A stretch of DNA of 52,519 nt from positions 1 to 52,519 of the forward strand of contig JAIVJM010000023.1 in NCBI GenBank assembly GCA_020199995.1, written 5' to 3'. Each line of letters starts with the position of its first letter. Within the stretch, counting starts at the first letter, position 1. Source of the DNA: Acidobacteriota bacterium (GTDB lineage: Bacteria > Acidobacteriota > Blastocatellia > Pyrinomonadales > Pyrinomonadaceae). The notes under the pieces are model-generated. The model was not told the origin of the DNA, did not search any database, and saw only the letters and a program-made list of their open reading frames with translations. The translations under genes were made by a program, and so were the position numbers. Shown here one piece after another: positions 34,081 to 45,450 of the stretch.

Positions 34081-34941
34081 TCAGGCGGCGTTGGCCGGGG
34101 CATTCGAGACTCGGTGGCGGATGGCGTTTTTGCCGTGGCGCTTGGCCGCGTACATCTGGTCGTCGGCGGCGCGGAGCATCTCGTCAACGGAATGGGGCGG
34201 CGTGTCCCATGTGACGACGCCGATGCTGAAGGTGACGGGCCAGCCGTGCGCGCTCGCCACTTCGAGAAGCCGGCGGCGGGCGCGGCGGACGACTATCTGC
34301 GCGGCGTCCGCGTCCGTCTCGGGCATGAGGATCACGAACTCGTCGCCGCCGAGCCGCGCGACCAAATCCACCACGCGCACGTTCTGGCTGAGCGAGTCGG
34401 CCATCTCGCGCAGCAACTGGTCTCCGGCGCTGTGCCCGTGGCGGTCGTTGACGAGCTTGAAGTCGTCCACGTCCATGTAGGCGACGGTGAAGGGGTGTCC
34501 GTGGCGGCGCGCGCGGTTCAGCTCGGCGTCGGCCAGTTCGTCGAAGTGCCTGCCGTTGAAGACCCCCGTCAAAAAGTCCGTGCGCGCCATCTCGCGCTCG
34601 TGCTCCAGAGAGTTTTTGAAGGCCGAGGCGATGTGCGCGAGAATGAGCATGAAGCTGAGGCGCACCGCCACGTTCCAGTAGGGGATGAGCGGGTTCGAGT
34701 AGTGATCAAACGTCCCCGCTGTTGCCATGAGCCATGAGAGCGCGCTCGCCGCGCACATCAGGAGGCCCGCGCCGCGCCCGACGTACCACGCGGCGAGGAA
34801 GACCGGGGCCGTGTAGAAGATGAGGAAGGAGACGTCGGGGCCGCTCAGGTAGCTGGCGACGCCCAGCAGCGCGACGAGCAGCAGCCCCGCCGCGATGATC
34901 ATGAATTTAGAGAGTCTCCCGAGTTGCTCGATAAGTTTCAT
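34081..34941 (-). CDS. Membrane-bound diguanylate cyclase (GGDEF)
   Basis: ATG 34941 (MKLIEQLGRLSKFMIIAAG) starts a four- to five-helix membrane domain (to about residue 125: LLLVALLGVASYLSG, VSFLIFYTAPVFLAAWYVGR, LMCAASALSWLMA, AVRLSFMLILAHIA). A GGDEF domain follows: DFLTGVFNGRHFDELADAEL, YMDVDDFKLVNDRHGHSAGD and RLGGDEFVILMPE. The catalytic GGDEF is intact. RVVD five residues before it is an RxxD inhibitory site, so product feedback is expected. It should make c-di-GMP in response to a membrane cue. The upstream in-frame 53 codons are rejected as non-coding. Confidence 0.93.
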   Translation of the reverse strand: MKLIEQLGRLSKFMIIAAGLLLVALLGVASYLSGPDVSFLIFYTAPVFLAAWYVGRGAGLLMCAASALSWLMATAGTFDHYSNPLIPYWNVAVRLSFMLILAHIASAFKNSLEHEREMARTDFLTGVFNGRHFDELADAELNRARRHGHPFTVAYMDVDDFKLVNDRHGHSAGDQLLREMADSLSQNVRVVDLVARLGGDEFVILMPETDADAAQIVVRRARRRLLEVASAHGWPVTFSIGVVTWDTPPHSVDEMLRAADDQMYAAKRHGKNAIRHRVSNAPANAA

Positions 34942-35117
34942 CGCTTCGTCAGTCTTTGGAACCGGAATCCGCGCCCCGGAGCGCTTTCGAGTGGTCGGAG
35001 AGAATCGCGAGGGAGGGTCCACGAAAGCGCGGCCCGGCGTTCTGGGCCTTCGCGCGAGGGAGGTTGGATTGTGGGAGACGGCGCTTTCGTTGCTTGGCAA
35101 GGCAGTAAGCGTTTAAA

Positions 35118-35181
35118 ACAGTACCGCGAGCGGGTTGACTCTGTGGGCGCTCGACCCGTTCGATACCGCTCGCGGTACTGT
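35118..35181. repeat. Long inverted repeat upstream of the kinase/cyclase pair
   Basis: ACAGTACCGCGAGCGG (35118-35133) is exactly complementary to 35166-35181, and GGGTTGA / TCGACCC extends the stem inward. At 35192-35221 a single arm of 7-nt words (AGTGCTT, AGTGCTC, ACTGCTT) follows. These fill most of the 414-bp gap 34942-35355 between the divergent cyclase and kinase genes. A smaller pair, GCGCTTTCG (34981-34989) and its complement (35022-35030), also occurs. No further gene is seen in this gap. Confidence 0.75.
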
Positions 35182-35355
35182 CTCGGACTGCCTAGTGCTT
35201 AGTGCTCACTGCTTACTGCTTTCTTCCCCCGCGAGTTGAGCCGTGTTAGACTTCATATCTCATCAACGGCGGGCGAGTCGGAGCGGCTCGCAGGCCGCTC
35301 GCTTTGAAAATCCTTTCGGCGGCCCTTCTGGGCCGGGGCGAAGAAAAATTTCCAA

Positions 35356-37470
<2,115 letters not shown>

Positions 37471-37525
37471 TTTACCCGGCAACTATTTCTTCTCCCACGC
37501 GTTCTAAAACCTGAGGTGATTACAC

Positions 37526-38575
37526 ATGCGCTTTAAAGTTTCCCTGACGCTCGTCCTCTTCGTCCTGCTCGCGGCGGCGCTCATCGCCCCCGCGGGCGCG
37601 CAGGATCAGCAGTCCGACCAGAAAATCATTGACGACTTCGTGACGACGCGCGGCGTGAGCTTCGAGGAGCCCGGCAAGCCGAAACCGAAGCCGACCACCC
37701 AGCAATCCGCGAACAACAGGAAGAGCGGCGGCACCGCGCCCGCGAAACGCACTGGCGCGAACACCTCGGGCGGGAGCACAGCCGCGGGCAAGAAGGGCTC
37801 GGCGGCGACGACTTCGGACGTCGCCTCGTCGAAGAAGAAGCCCGCCGCGTCGAAGGGGGCGAGCAAGGAAAGCGACTCTGCCGCGCAGGCCGCGGGGCCG
37901 GGCGCGGACACGACTTCCGCCGCCACCACGCTCAAGGCCAGCGCCACGAAGGGGCAGCCCAAGGCCATCGGTCTCGGCTACACGCTCTTCATCAAGGAGG
38001 GCGAAAACATCCTCTCGGCAGACCTCGGGCGCGAGTTCAGGGAGGGCGACAAGATTCGCGTGGCGCTCGAAACGAACACTGACGGCTATCTCTACATTTT
38101 CCACACGGAGAACGGGCTCAAGCCGCAGATGCTCTTCCCGCACGCGCAGATTGACGGGGGCGCGAACGCCATCGTCGCGCACGCGCGCGACTTCGTCCCC
38201 GCCGACATGAAGACATGGTTCGAGTTCGACAACATGCCCGCCACCGAGCGGCTCTACATCGTCGTCTCGCGGCAGCCGCTGGCGGGCGTGCCCGCGGGCG
38301 ACGAGCTGGTCGAGTTCTGCGGCGGCGCGCGCGAGGGCTGCTACTGGAAGCCCTCGCAGAAGCAGTGGGACTCAATCAAGGCGGGCTCTTCGCGCGGGCG
38401 CGTGCTCGAAAGCAAAAACGCGCAGCTCGCCAGCCTGCAAACCCCCGTCCCGAGCAACTCGCTCTCGCGCGGCCTCAAGGTCAAGAAAGATGAGCCCGCG
38501 CCCGCCGTCGTGCGCGTCAACGACTCGCCGACCGCCGATGTGCTCGTGACCACCATTGACCTCGTGCACAAGTAG
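37526..38575 (+). CDS. Secreted DUF4384-domain protein (349 aa)
   Basis: A signal peptide (VSLTLVLFVLLAAALIAPAGA) is followed by a Lys/Pro/Ser/Ala-rich linker (about residues 50-145). The DUF4384-type domain spans about 150-270: LGYTLFIKEGENILSADLGR, EFREGDKIRVALETNTDGYL, YIFHTENGLKPQMLFPHAQ and ERLYIVVSRQPLAG. The REGDKIR...TNTDGYLYIF stretch parallels SGQRFRFHFKPRERGYLYII in the kinase upstream. It is probably periplasmic or surface-exposed. A terminator follows at 38604, so the TPR-CHAT gene next door has its own promoter. Function is unknown. Confidence 0.85.
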   Translation: MRFKVSLTLVLFVLLAAALIAPAGAQDQQSDQKIIDDFVTTRGVSFEEPGKPKPKPTTQQSANNRKSGGTAPAKRTGANTSGGSTAAGKKGSAATTSDVASSKKKPAASKGASKESDSAAQAAGPGADTTSAATTLKASATKGQPKAIGLGYTLFIKEGENILSADLGREFREGDKIRVALETNTDGYLYIFHTENGLKPQMLFPHAQIDGGANAIVAHARDFVPADMKTWFEFDNMPATERLYIVVSRQPLAGVPAGDELVEFCGGAREGCYWKPSQKQWDSIKAGSSRGRVLESKNAQLASLQTPVPSNSLSRGLKVKKDEPAPAVVRVNDSPTADVLVTTIDLVHK

Positions 38576-38603
38576 GGAGCCCGACACGCAGTCGGGACAG
38601 TTG

Positions 38604-38659
38604 CGAAGCTCAAAATCTGAGACCTCACATCAGAGGATCCGGGTTTTGAGCTTCGTCTT
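38604..38659 (+). terminator. Terminator after the secreted DUF4384 gene
   Basis: CGAAGCTCAAAA (38604-38615) pairs exactly with TTTTGAGCTTCG (38644-38655), and TCTTT follows. It lies 28 nt past the stop. Confidence 0.7.
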
Positions 38660-38719
38660 TATCGAACGTTTGAACACTCTGATAAATAAGTTAAGAAGAA
38701 CAATTCGGGAGTTGAAGAA

Positions 38720-41394
38720 ATGCTTTACGTCACACGCGGCCTGTTGGGGTTATTCGTTGGTTCGTTGATTCTGTGCGGAATGCTGCCGGGAGCGTCAGCG
38801 TCTCGCGCGCACGTGGACGCGCCCCCCCTGCGACCCTCTCCGCCATCTCCCGCGCCACAGGCGGGCGGGGCCGCGGCGGTAACCGAGCGCGAGCAGGGGC
38901 GCGCGCTGCTGCGGCAGGGCAAGGCCGCCGAGGCGCTCGTCCACCTCGAACGCGCGCTCAAGCAGTTCCGGCAGGCGGCTGATAAGCCCGGCGAGGCGTC
39001 GGCGCTCGACCTCCTCGGAGAACTCTACGAGCGGCAGGGGCGCTACGACATCGCGCTCAAGCACTTCGAAGGCGCTTACGACATCTATGCCGCGATGGCC
39101 CTGAGCGAGAGCAGGCAGTCGAACCTCGTCGGCGCGCTTTCGACGCAGGAGGGCACGTACAACGCCAACCTGATGCTCGCCAAGACGGGGGAGATGTATT
39201 ACCGCCGCGGCGACATTAACAAGGCGCGCGCGGCCTTCTCTCGCATGCGCGTGACGAAGCCCGAGACCAACATGCTCAAGGCGGCGCAGGGCGGGAAGGC
39301 GGACGCGCAGTCGAAGAAGAGCGTGATCGGCGGCTTCGGCTCGCGGATGAGGGGTGTGCTCTCCGGCCAGCCCTCGATCTCGACGCCGGGTGCGGCGGTA
39401 GGCGTGATCGCTGACACGGCGGGCGCCATCAAAGGCCCGTTCAATGCCTACCGCGAGACCGTCATCTACGTCACGCACGAGTTGGGCATGGGCCGCGTGG
39501 ACTACTTCAATAATCAGCTCGATACGGCGAAGAAACATTTCGAGAACGTGCTCGCCGCGACGGTCGGGAGTCTTCCCGTCATCGGCAAACTCGGGCAGAC
39601 CCGCCGCTACCGCACCGCCGCGCGCACCGCGCTCGGCGACGTCGCCTTCCGTCAGTCTCGCTTCGCCGACGCCGTCAAGCTCTACAATGAGGCCGCGAAG
39701 GGCGCGCGCGACGACGCGCGGCTCGACCTCGCGTGGCCCGCGCAGCACGGCACGGGGCGCAGCCTGTGGGCGCAGGCCGCCGCGGAGAAAGACGAGAAGA
39801 AGGGCGCGAAGCTGCGCGAAGACGCGCTGGCCTCGTACCGCGGGGCGCTCGCGACAATCGAGACGATCCGGCGCGGGAGCCTGCGCGCGGACGAGGCGCG
39901 CACGACCTTCCTCGCGACCACCGAAGAGGTCTTCGACGAGGCCGCCGCCGCGCTCGCCGAGACGGCGCTGAGAGCGCAGTCGGGGGCGGGCGTCCCCTCG
40001 TCCACGACCCCCGCGGCTTCCGCGCCGCTCGAAGGCCGCGCTCTCGAATACGCCGCCGAATCTCTCTCGGTCGTCGAGCAGGGCCGTGCCCGCTCGCTCC
40101 TCGACATGCTCAGCGAGACGGGCGCGGAGATCACTGAGGGCGTGCCTTCCGACCTCCTCCAACGCAAGCAGGAAAATCAGGCGCGCCAAGAGGAGATTGC
40201 CGCGCAGTTGACGGGCTTGAACCTCGGAGGCGACGGGCCGAAGCGGTCGCTCGGCGACCTCGAAGAGGAGCTGGGCCGTTTGCAGACCGAGTTCGAGAGC
40301 ATCGAGAACCAGATCAGGACGGCCAGTCCGCGCTATGCCGCGCTCAACGCCGCGCGCCCGCTGACGCTCGCCGACATCCGCCAGCAGGTCTTGGACGACG
40401 AGACGGCGCTCCTCGAATACAGTCTCGGCGATGAGCGTTCTTACCTCTACGCTCTGACGCCGCCCCCGCCGCGGACGCGGACTTCTCGTCGCTCGCCTAT
40501 CTTCTGAAGACGAACGAGACCATCTTCGCGCCGTCGGCCTCGGTCGTCGCCGCGATCAGGCAACAGCGCGCAAGCGCGGGGGGCGACGACGGCGGCGCGT
40601 CGCGCGCGGGCGGCAGCATGCTGCTCGTCGCCGACCCCGTCTTCGACTCGCACGACGCGCGCATGCGCGGCTCGAAGCCGGCGGCAGCGGCGGCGGGGGC
40701 GGAGGAGCTGGCATCTCGTGCACTGAGCTTCGAGAGCGCGCTCTCCGACGTGACGGAGAGGGAGAGCGCAGGCGGCCCCCCGGCAGGCGGCGGGCAGGGC
40801 GGCGGCGTGCTCGTGCGTCTGGTCGGGACGCGCGAAGAGGCGCAGCAGATCGCGCGGCTCGCCGCGGCCTCCGGGCGCAAGGCCGACAAGTGGCTCGACC
40901 TCGAGGCGAGCGAGGCGAACATCGAAGACCGAGACCTGCGCCAGTACCGCGTCCTGCATTTCGCCACGCACGGGCTCCTCAACGCCGAGCGGCCGCAGTT
41001 CACTGGCGTCGTCCTCTCGCTGGTCGGAAATAATGAGACGAGCGACGGCTTCCTGCGCACAGATGAAATCTTCAACCTGCGTCTCTCGTCACCGCTCGTA
41101 ATGCTCTCGGCGTGCGAGACTGGGCTCGGCAAGGAGATGCGGGGCGAGGGCGTCATCGGCCTCACGCGCGCCTTCATGTATGCGGGCGCTCCGGCGGTCG
41201 GCGTCAGCCTATGGTCGGTCGCGGACAAGTCCACGGCGGAGCTCATGACGGACTTCTACAAGAACCTGCTCGGCAAAGCAGGCCCTCCGCCGACCGCCGC
41301 GATGCGCGCCGCGCGCCTGCAGATGATCGCGAACAAGAAATACAGCGCGCCGTTCTACTGGGCTCCGTTCGTCCTTAACGGCGACTGGAAGTGA
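38720..41394 (+). pseudogene. Secreted TPR-CHAT protease, frame broken inside the CHAT domain
   Basis: The first frame (38720-40507) starts with a signal peptide (GLLGLFVGSLILCGMLPGASA). It continues through TPR-like helices (REQGRALLRQGKAAEALVHL; GRYDIALKHFEGAYDIYAAM; KLYNEAAKGARDD), a coiled linker, and enters CHAT at LLEYSLGDERSYLYALTP. The second frame carries the rest from about 40459: ADADFSSLAYLL, LLVADPVFDS, the catalytic His in VLHFATHGLLNAERP and the catalytic Cys in VMLSACETGLGKEMRGEGV, and ends VLNGDWK. The segment normally lying between SYLYALTP and ADADFS is missing. Both catalytic residues survive, but the intact enzyme cannot be made without a correction. CHAT proteins are caspase-like peptidases; this one would act outside the cytoplasm. 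Confidence 0.85.
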
Positions 41395-41396
41395 AG

Positions 41397-41515
41397 TGAA
41401 TGACGAGTGCGGAACGATAAAGTAAGAGCGGGTGACGGGTGTCAGATGTCGGGTTCCGGGAGCAGACGAGCCGGAACCCGACACCTCACACCCGTCACCT
41501 TTTTCACTCGTCGTT
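41397..41515. repeat. Long imperfect hairpin after the CHAT gene
   Basis: GGGTGACGGGTGTCAGATGT with GTCGGGTTCCGG pairs with CCGGAACCCGACACCTCACA with CCCGTCACC. The outer GAATGACGAGTG pairs with CACTCGTCGTTT. The arms are built from related words (GGGTGAC, GGGTGTC). It begins 3 nt after the CHAT stop and could terminate its transcript. Confidence 0.75.
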
Positions 41516-41583
41516 TGTCTCGGCCGTGGGAGTGGGATAATATCGAGTGCCTCAATCCAAATCGAAATTGCAGGGGGACGACA

Positions 41584-41925
41584 GTGGCCTCGACGGAGAC
41601 GCAGTTCACGCCGGTGACTGACACCGGTACGCTCGAAGAGTTGTTCGCGCGCTCGCACGAAGCGCCGGTAGTGCTCTTCAAACACAGCAATTCGTGCCCG
41701 ATCAGCGCCGCCGCCCACCGCGCGTTGAAGGGGTGGGGCGCGCCGGTCTCAATCGTCGTCGTGCAGCAGCACCGCGATGTCTCGCGCGAGGTCGAGGCGC
41801 GCACGGGCGTGCGCCACGAATCGCCGCAGGCGTTCGTGCTCCGCAACGGCGAGGTCGTTTGGTCGGCCTCACACTTCGACATCACTGCCGAAGCAATCGA
41901 ACGCGCCGTGAGCGAAAACAAATAA
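41584..41925 (+). CDS. ytxJ: YtxJ/BrxC-type monothiol bacilliredoxin
   Basis: A 113-residue thioredoxin-like protein. FKHSNSCPISAAAHRALKG carries the KHS-x-x-CPIS active site of YtxJ (BrxC), which reduces bacillithiol mixed disulfides using a single Cys. VEARTGVRHESPQAFVLRNG and EVVWSASHFDITAEAIERAV complete the fold. Start GTG 41584 is supported by AGGGGG nearby. An in-frame upstream ATG overlaps the hairpin element and is rejected. The presence of this family suggests that the organism makes bacillithiol or a related thiol, which is an inference. The next gene is DUF971. Confidence 0.9.
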   Translation: MASTETQFTPVTDTGTLEELFARSHEAPVVLFKHSNSCPISAAAHRALKGWGAPVSIVVVQQHRDVSREVEARTGVRHESPQAFVLRNGEVVWSASHFDITAEAIERAVSENK

Positions 41926-41927
41926 AA

Positions 41928-42005
41928 AGTCTGGAGTCTGGAGTCTGGAGCAGGAAAAAGAAGAGAGGCTTTTCTTTCCTGCTCCAGACTTCAGACTCCA
42001 GACTT
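41928..42005. repeat. Heptamer hairpin element (GTCTGGA / TCCAGAC words)
   Basis: AAGTCTGGAGTCTGGAGTCT opens a left arm that continues to CTGGAGCAGGAAA. The right arm at about 41975-42005 is its complement (TTTCCTGCTCCAGAC...CCAGACTT). It fills the gap between ytxJ and DUF971. Confidence 0.85.
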
Positions 42006-42014
42006 GAATTACTT

Positions 42015-42386
42015 ATGAGCGACACAGCGCCGAGGCGCGGCCCCGCCGTGGAGCCGCGCGAGATCATGCAGGAGAGCGATGCCGCGCTGCGCGTGACGTG
42101 GGGTGACGGGCTCGCGTGCCTCTACGCCGCGCCGCGTCTGCGCCGCGCGTGCCCGTGCGCGCAGTGCGTCAACGAGTTTACGGGTCAGCGCGTGCTCAAG
42201 CCGGAGACGGTTGCCGATGACCTCTCCATCGAGAACGTCGAGATCGTCGGGCGCTACGCTCTCACCTTCCGCTGGAGCGACGGCCACGACACGGGCATCT
42301 ACAGCTTCCGCTACCTGCGCCAACTCTGCGAAGAGCCGAATGTGAGTGACCGGATTACATTGACTCTTGCTCCTGACTCGGTGTAA
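42015..42386 (+). CDS. DUF971 / GBBH-like domain protein
   Basis: ATG 42015 starts MSDTAPRRG. The DUF971 core follows: ALRVTWGDGLACLYAAPRLR, RACPCAQCVNEFTGQRVLKP, IENVEIVGRYALTFRWSDGH and DTGIYSFRYLRQLCEE. The Cys cluster CPCAQC is typical, and in several bacteria such proteins pair with Fe-S scaffold proteins of the Mrp/ApbC group. The sequence from about NVSDRITLTLAPDSV looks foreign to the family and overlaps the end of a minus-strand ORF, so the C-terminus may have been altered. Family assignment is confident; role is inferred. Confidence 0.82.
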   Translation: MSDTAPRRGPAVEPREIMQESDAALRVTWGDGLACLYAAPRLRRACPCAQCVNEFTGQRVLKPETVADDLSIENVEIVGRYALTFRWSDGHDTGIYSFRYLRQLCEEPNVSDRITLTLAPDSV

Positions 42387-42579
42387 TTTCTACGCGCTCA
42401 CTGATTCGTGAAGTTAGTCGGTTGGAAATACTTGCAAGCTCACTGGTAGTCTTCACGACTGTTTCCGCTAAATTAATTAGCCTGCGTTGTAGTCTGAAGA
42501 TGAGCTCCTTGCCTGATGAAGCGTCTTCCAGAATGCATGTTCTTTCGCATTCCGACGCACAGATGAATCGCAACAATTC
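42355..42579 (-). CDS. Possible AT-richer gene remnant or small protein
   Basis: The frame gives ELLRFICASECERTCILEDA then SSGKELIFRLQRRLINLAE and VVKTTSELASISNRLTSRIS, ending EITPSQEQESM. It has balanced composition and helical heptad-like spacing, and its codons are much less GC-biased than those of neighbours. A TTG is the only start near the 5' end, and a stop lies about 30 nt upstream. It may therefore be the 3' remnant of a larger, foreign gene. It overlaps the tail of the DUF971 ORF by 32 nt on the opposite strand. No family was recognised. Confidence 0.4.
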   Translation of the reverse strand, partial: ELLRFICASECERTCILEDASSGKELIFRLQRRLINLAETVVKTTSELASISNRLTSRISERVEITPSQEQESM

Positions 42580-42608
42580 ACACGCGACATAATTAAATCA
42601 AAGAGACT

Positions 42609-42642
42609 AACCCTACCACCTCCTGCTCGTGCCGGTAGGGTT
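42609..42642. repeat. Short inverted repeat in the gap upstream of the multicopper oxidase
   Basis: AACCCTACC (42609-42617) pairs exactly with GGTAGGGTT (42634-42642). The surrounding 370 nt (42591-42960) is less GC-rich, has no supported gene, and probably holds the promoter of the copper operon. Confidence 0.45.
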
Positions 42643-42960
42643 GGCACTGCACACGCTCCGTCATTCTCGCCGCGACGAAGATGCGCCGTTGACTGAGCGA
42701 CATCTCACCGCTGTGTGCGATGGCGGCTTAACTTCCAACACGAGGGACACAGCATGCTGTTTGCTTGCGTTCTCTATTTGAATCTTGCTCCTCCTCCTCC
42801 TCTGGCCTTCCAACCACTGACCGGCACCGCAGGCGGAAGCTTGTGCTGTTTTAAAGTGCCGGAGACTGTCACTCAAACCCCAAAGGAAACCCAAACTCCG
42901 TTTGTTGCGTGACCTTCGCAAACTGCCACGCGGCAAGACCCAAAAAGGAGAAAACTCGTA

Positions 42961-44704
42961 ATGTCGAAAATATCGAAGAGAGATAGAACGCGCGAGAAAG
43001 ACGCTCAAATCGCCGCTCAAAACAGGCGCGAATTAATCGCGGCCGGGCTGAGCAGGCGAGACCTCATGAAGATGGGTCTGCTGACGACCGCCGGCATGCT
43101 CATCCCGATCAAGGGCTTGAGCGCCCGCCCGCTGACCAGCGCCGGCCTCGCCTACGACAGCCCGCAGAGCCCGCCGACCACGCCGTTCGTCGAGACCATG
43201 CCGCGCCTCTCGGTGCTCCCGCAGAGCGCGGCGCTCACGCCCGCTCCGACCATCACCCCGAATACCGCCGCCGGCGAAGCGCGCACGGTCGCGCATCAGG
43301 CTTTCACACAATTCCCTCCGCAGAGGTTTTATGAGATGTCCCAGCAGGAGGGATTCGTCAACATGGCCCCGCCGGGTGAACTCCCGGCTCAGCCCATCTG
43401 GGGCTTCGCCCCGGTCGTCAACGGCGTGGTCGGCAGCGCGACCAGCCCGGGCCCGATGATCGTCGAGAGGTACGGGCCGTTAGGCAGTCCGCAACTGGGG
43501 TCTGTCCTCGTGCGGCAACGCAACCGGCTGCCCGCCGACAACCGCGGCTTCGGGCTGCCCTCGGTCACGACCCACTTGCACCGACATCAAAGAGGCGATG
43601 CATTCGCTGTGGTATCACGACCACCGCATTGACCACACGGCGGAGAACACCTATAAGGGCCTCGCCGGGACTTACATCCTCTTCAACGAGTTCGACACCG
43701 GCGACGAGACGACGGGCTTCCGCCTGCCCTCTTTCGGCGACGGCCAGAACCCCAACACCAACTTCGATATCTCCATGGTCTTCAACGACAAGGTCTTCGA
43801 CAGTCAGACCGGACTGTTGGCCTTCGACCTCTTTAATCAGGACGGCATTCTGGGCGACAAATTTCTGGTCAACGGCAAGATCAATCCCGTCCTCCATGTC
43901 AGCCCGCGCCGCTATCGCTTCCGCTGGCTCAACACGGGGCCTTCGCGCTTCTACCAGATGTTCCTCCTCGACCCGACCAATAATTCCAGCAAATCGTTCT
44001 GGCAGATCAGCACCGACGGCAACCTGCTGGAGAAGCCCGTGCAAGTCAACAGCTGCCGCTTCTCGGTGGCCGAGCGCGTGGACGTGATCGTTGATTTCAC
44101 GGGGTTGGCGGGCAAGACCTTCTACATCGAGAACCGTCTGTAGCAGCAGGACGGGCGCGGGCCCACCGGCAATATTCTGCCCGCCGGTCAGGGCAACAAG
44201 ATACTGAAGATCGTCGTGGATGGCCCGGTCGTGCCGGACAACAGCCTCAACCCGGCGCTGATGAATTTCTACGGCTTCCCCAACACGAACGACGCGCCGC
44301 GAATTACGCGCACGTTCAGGTTTGAAAGGAATAACGGCCAGTGGGCCGTCAACGGGAAGTTCGCCACCTGCGACGAAATCCGCTTCGCCATCAAGCGCAA
44401 CACCGTGGAGAAGTGGGTCTTCCAGAACAACTCCGGCGGCTGGCAACACCCGATTCACATGCACTTCGAGGAATTCCAGACCCTCTTGATTAACGGGCGT
44501 GCGCCGCGCAGCACCGAGCTGGTCGAGAGGGGCCGGAAGGACGTCTTCCGGCTTGAACACAACATGCAAACCACCGTCTACTTCCGCTTCCGCGACTTCG
44601 TCGGCAAACTCCCGCTGCACTGTCACAACGTGGTACACGAAGACCACGCGATGATGGCGCTTCTGGAGATCAACGACGTGGGGGACAACAAAACCAATCC
44701 GTAG
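42961..44704 (+). pseudogene. Multicopper oxidase (CotA/bilirubin-oxidase-like), frameshifted and with a nonsense codon
   Basis: AAAAGGAG precedes the ATG. A Tat-like signal is visible (LSRRDLMKMGLLTTAGML). The cupredoxin sequence runs in the first frame to LPSVTTHLH (about 43581), with the first His-x-His ligands. It then resumes in another frame as DIKEAMHSLWYHDHR, omitting the segment that normally joins them. The second frame reads YKGLAGTYILFNEF through GLAGKTFYIENRL and stops at TAG (44141-44143). The same frame then continues with QQDGRGPTGNILPAG to the Cu-binding HPIHMHFEEFQ and LHCHNVVHEDHAMMALLEI. One G-to-T change would explain the TAG. The enzyme would have oxidised metals or phenolics outside the cell. 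Confidence 0.88.
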
Positions 44705-44787
44705 CGACGCCGCCCGGCGGCGCGCCCTTCAGGGCGCGTTCTGGCGAGAGACCGTGACGACAGATTGGAGAAAGGACTTGCTGAAAG

Positions 44788-45450
44788 ATGAAGAGCATGA
44801 ATAGAAGAAGCATGGTGGCGTTGCTCGGGACAACCCCGCTCGTCGGCGGCATCCTGACACTGGGGGAGGCGCGGGCGCAGACCCCGGCCTCAGTGCCGCA
44901 CTTTGAGAACATCGCCCCGCGCGAGAGAATCAGGAGGCGGTATTTCCCCGACCTCATGCTGACCACGCACGAAGGCAAGAAAGTTGGGTTCTATGACGAT
45001 CTCATCAAAGACAAGATCGTCATCATGAATTTCATGTACGCGAAGTGTGACGGCATCTGCCCCGGCATCACCGCGAATCTGGTGAAGGTGCAGAGGCTGC
45101 TCGGCGACCGGCTGGGCCGAGACATCTTCATTAATTCCTTCACGCTCAAGCCGGATCAGGATACGCCTGAGGTGCTCAAGAGATACGCCGACACCTACAA
45201 GGCCAAACCGGGCTGGACGTTTGTCACCGGCTCGCCCGCCGACATGGAGACGGTCCGGCGCAAGCTCGGCTTCACCGACCCGGACCCGGTGCGCGACGCC
45301 GACAAGACGAACCACATCGGGAACATCCGCTACGGCAATGAGCCGCTTCAACGTTGGGGCGGAGGGCCGGGCATGTCAAAGCCCGACTGGATCGTTAAAA
45401 TGGTGAGCTGGGTGGATTGGCCGAAGAACGGGAAAGGAGAACGAATATGA
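44788..45450 (+). CDS. SCO1/SenC family copper chaperone-like protein
   Basis: AGAAAGGAC lies before the ATG. An N-terminal export signal (RRSMVALLGTTPLVGGILTL) with twin Arg leads a thioredoxin-like SCO domain. The Cu site CDGIC lies in NFMYAKCDGICPGITANLV, and the His ligand in DKTNHIGNIRYG. SCO proteins deliver copper to the CuA site of cytochrome oxidase or act as thiol reductases. Its position right after a multicopper oxidase gene suggests service to that enzyme. The stop overlaps the next start (ATGA), so the genes form an operon. Confidence 0.9.
   Translation: MKSMNRRSMVALLGTTPLVGGILTLGEARAQTPASVPHFENIAPRERIRRRYFPDLMLTTHEGKKVGFYDDLIKDKIVIMNFMYAKCDGICPGITANLVKVQRLLGDRLGRDIFINSFTLKPDQDTPEVLKRYADTYKAKPGWTFVTGSPADMETVRRKLGFTDPDPVRDADKTNHIGNIRYGNEPLQRWGGGPGMSKPDWIVKMVSWVDWPKNGKGERI

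Noticed and set aside
38795-40189. 464-codon minus-strand ORF
   Set aside because: It is a shadow of the TPR region of the CHAT gene; Arg/Leu-rich without structure.
42715-42912. 65-codon plus-strand ORF before the multicopper oxidase
   Set aside because: It has no ribosome binding site and an erratic composition; it is better read as the leader of the copper operon.
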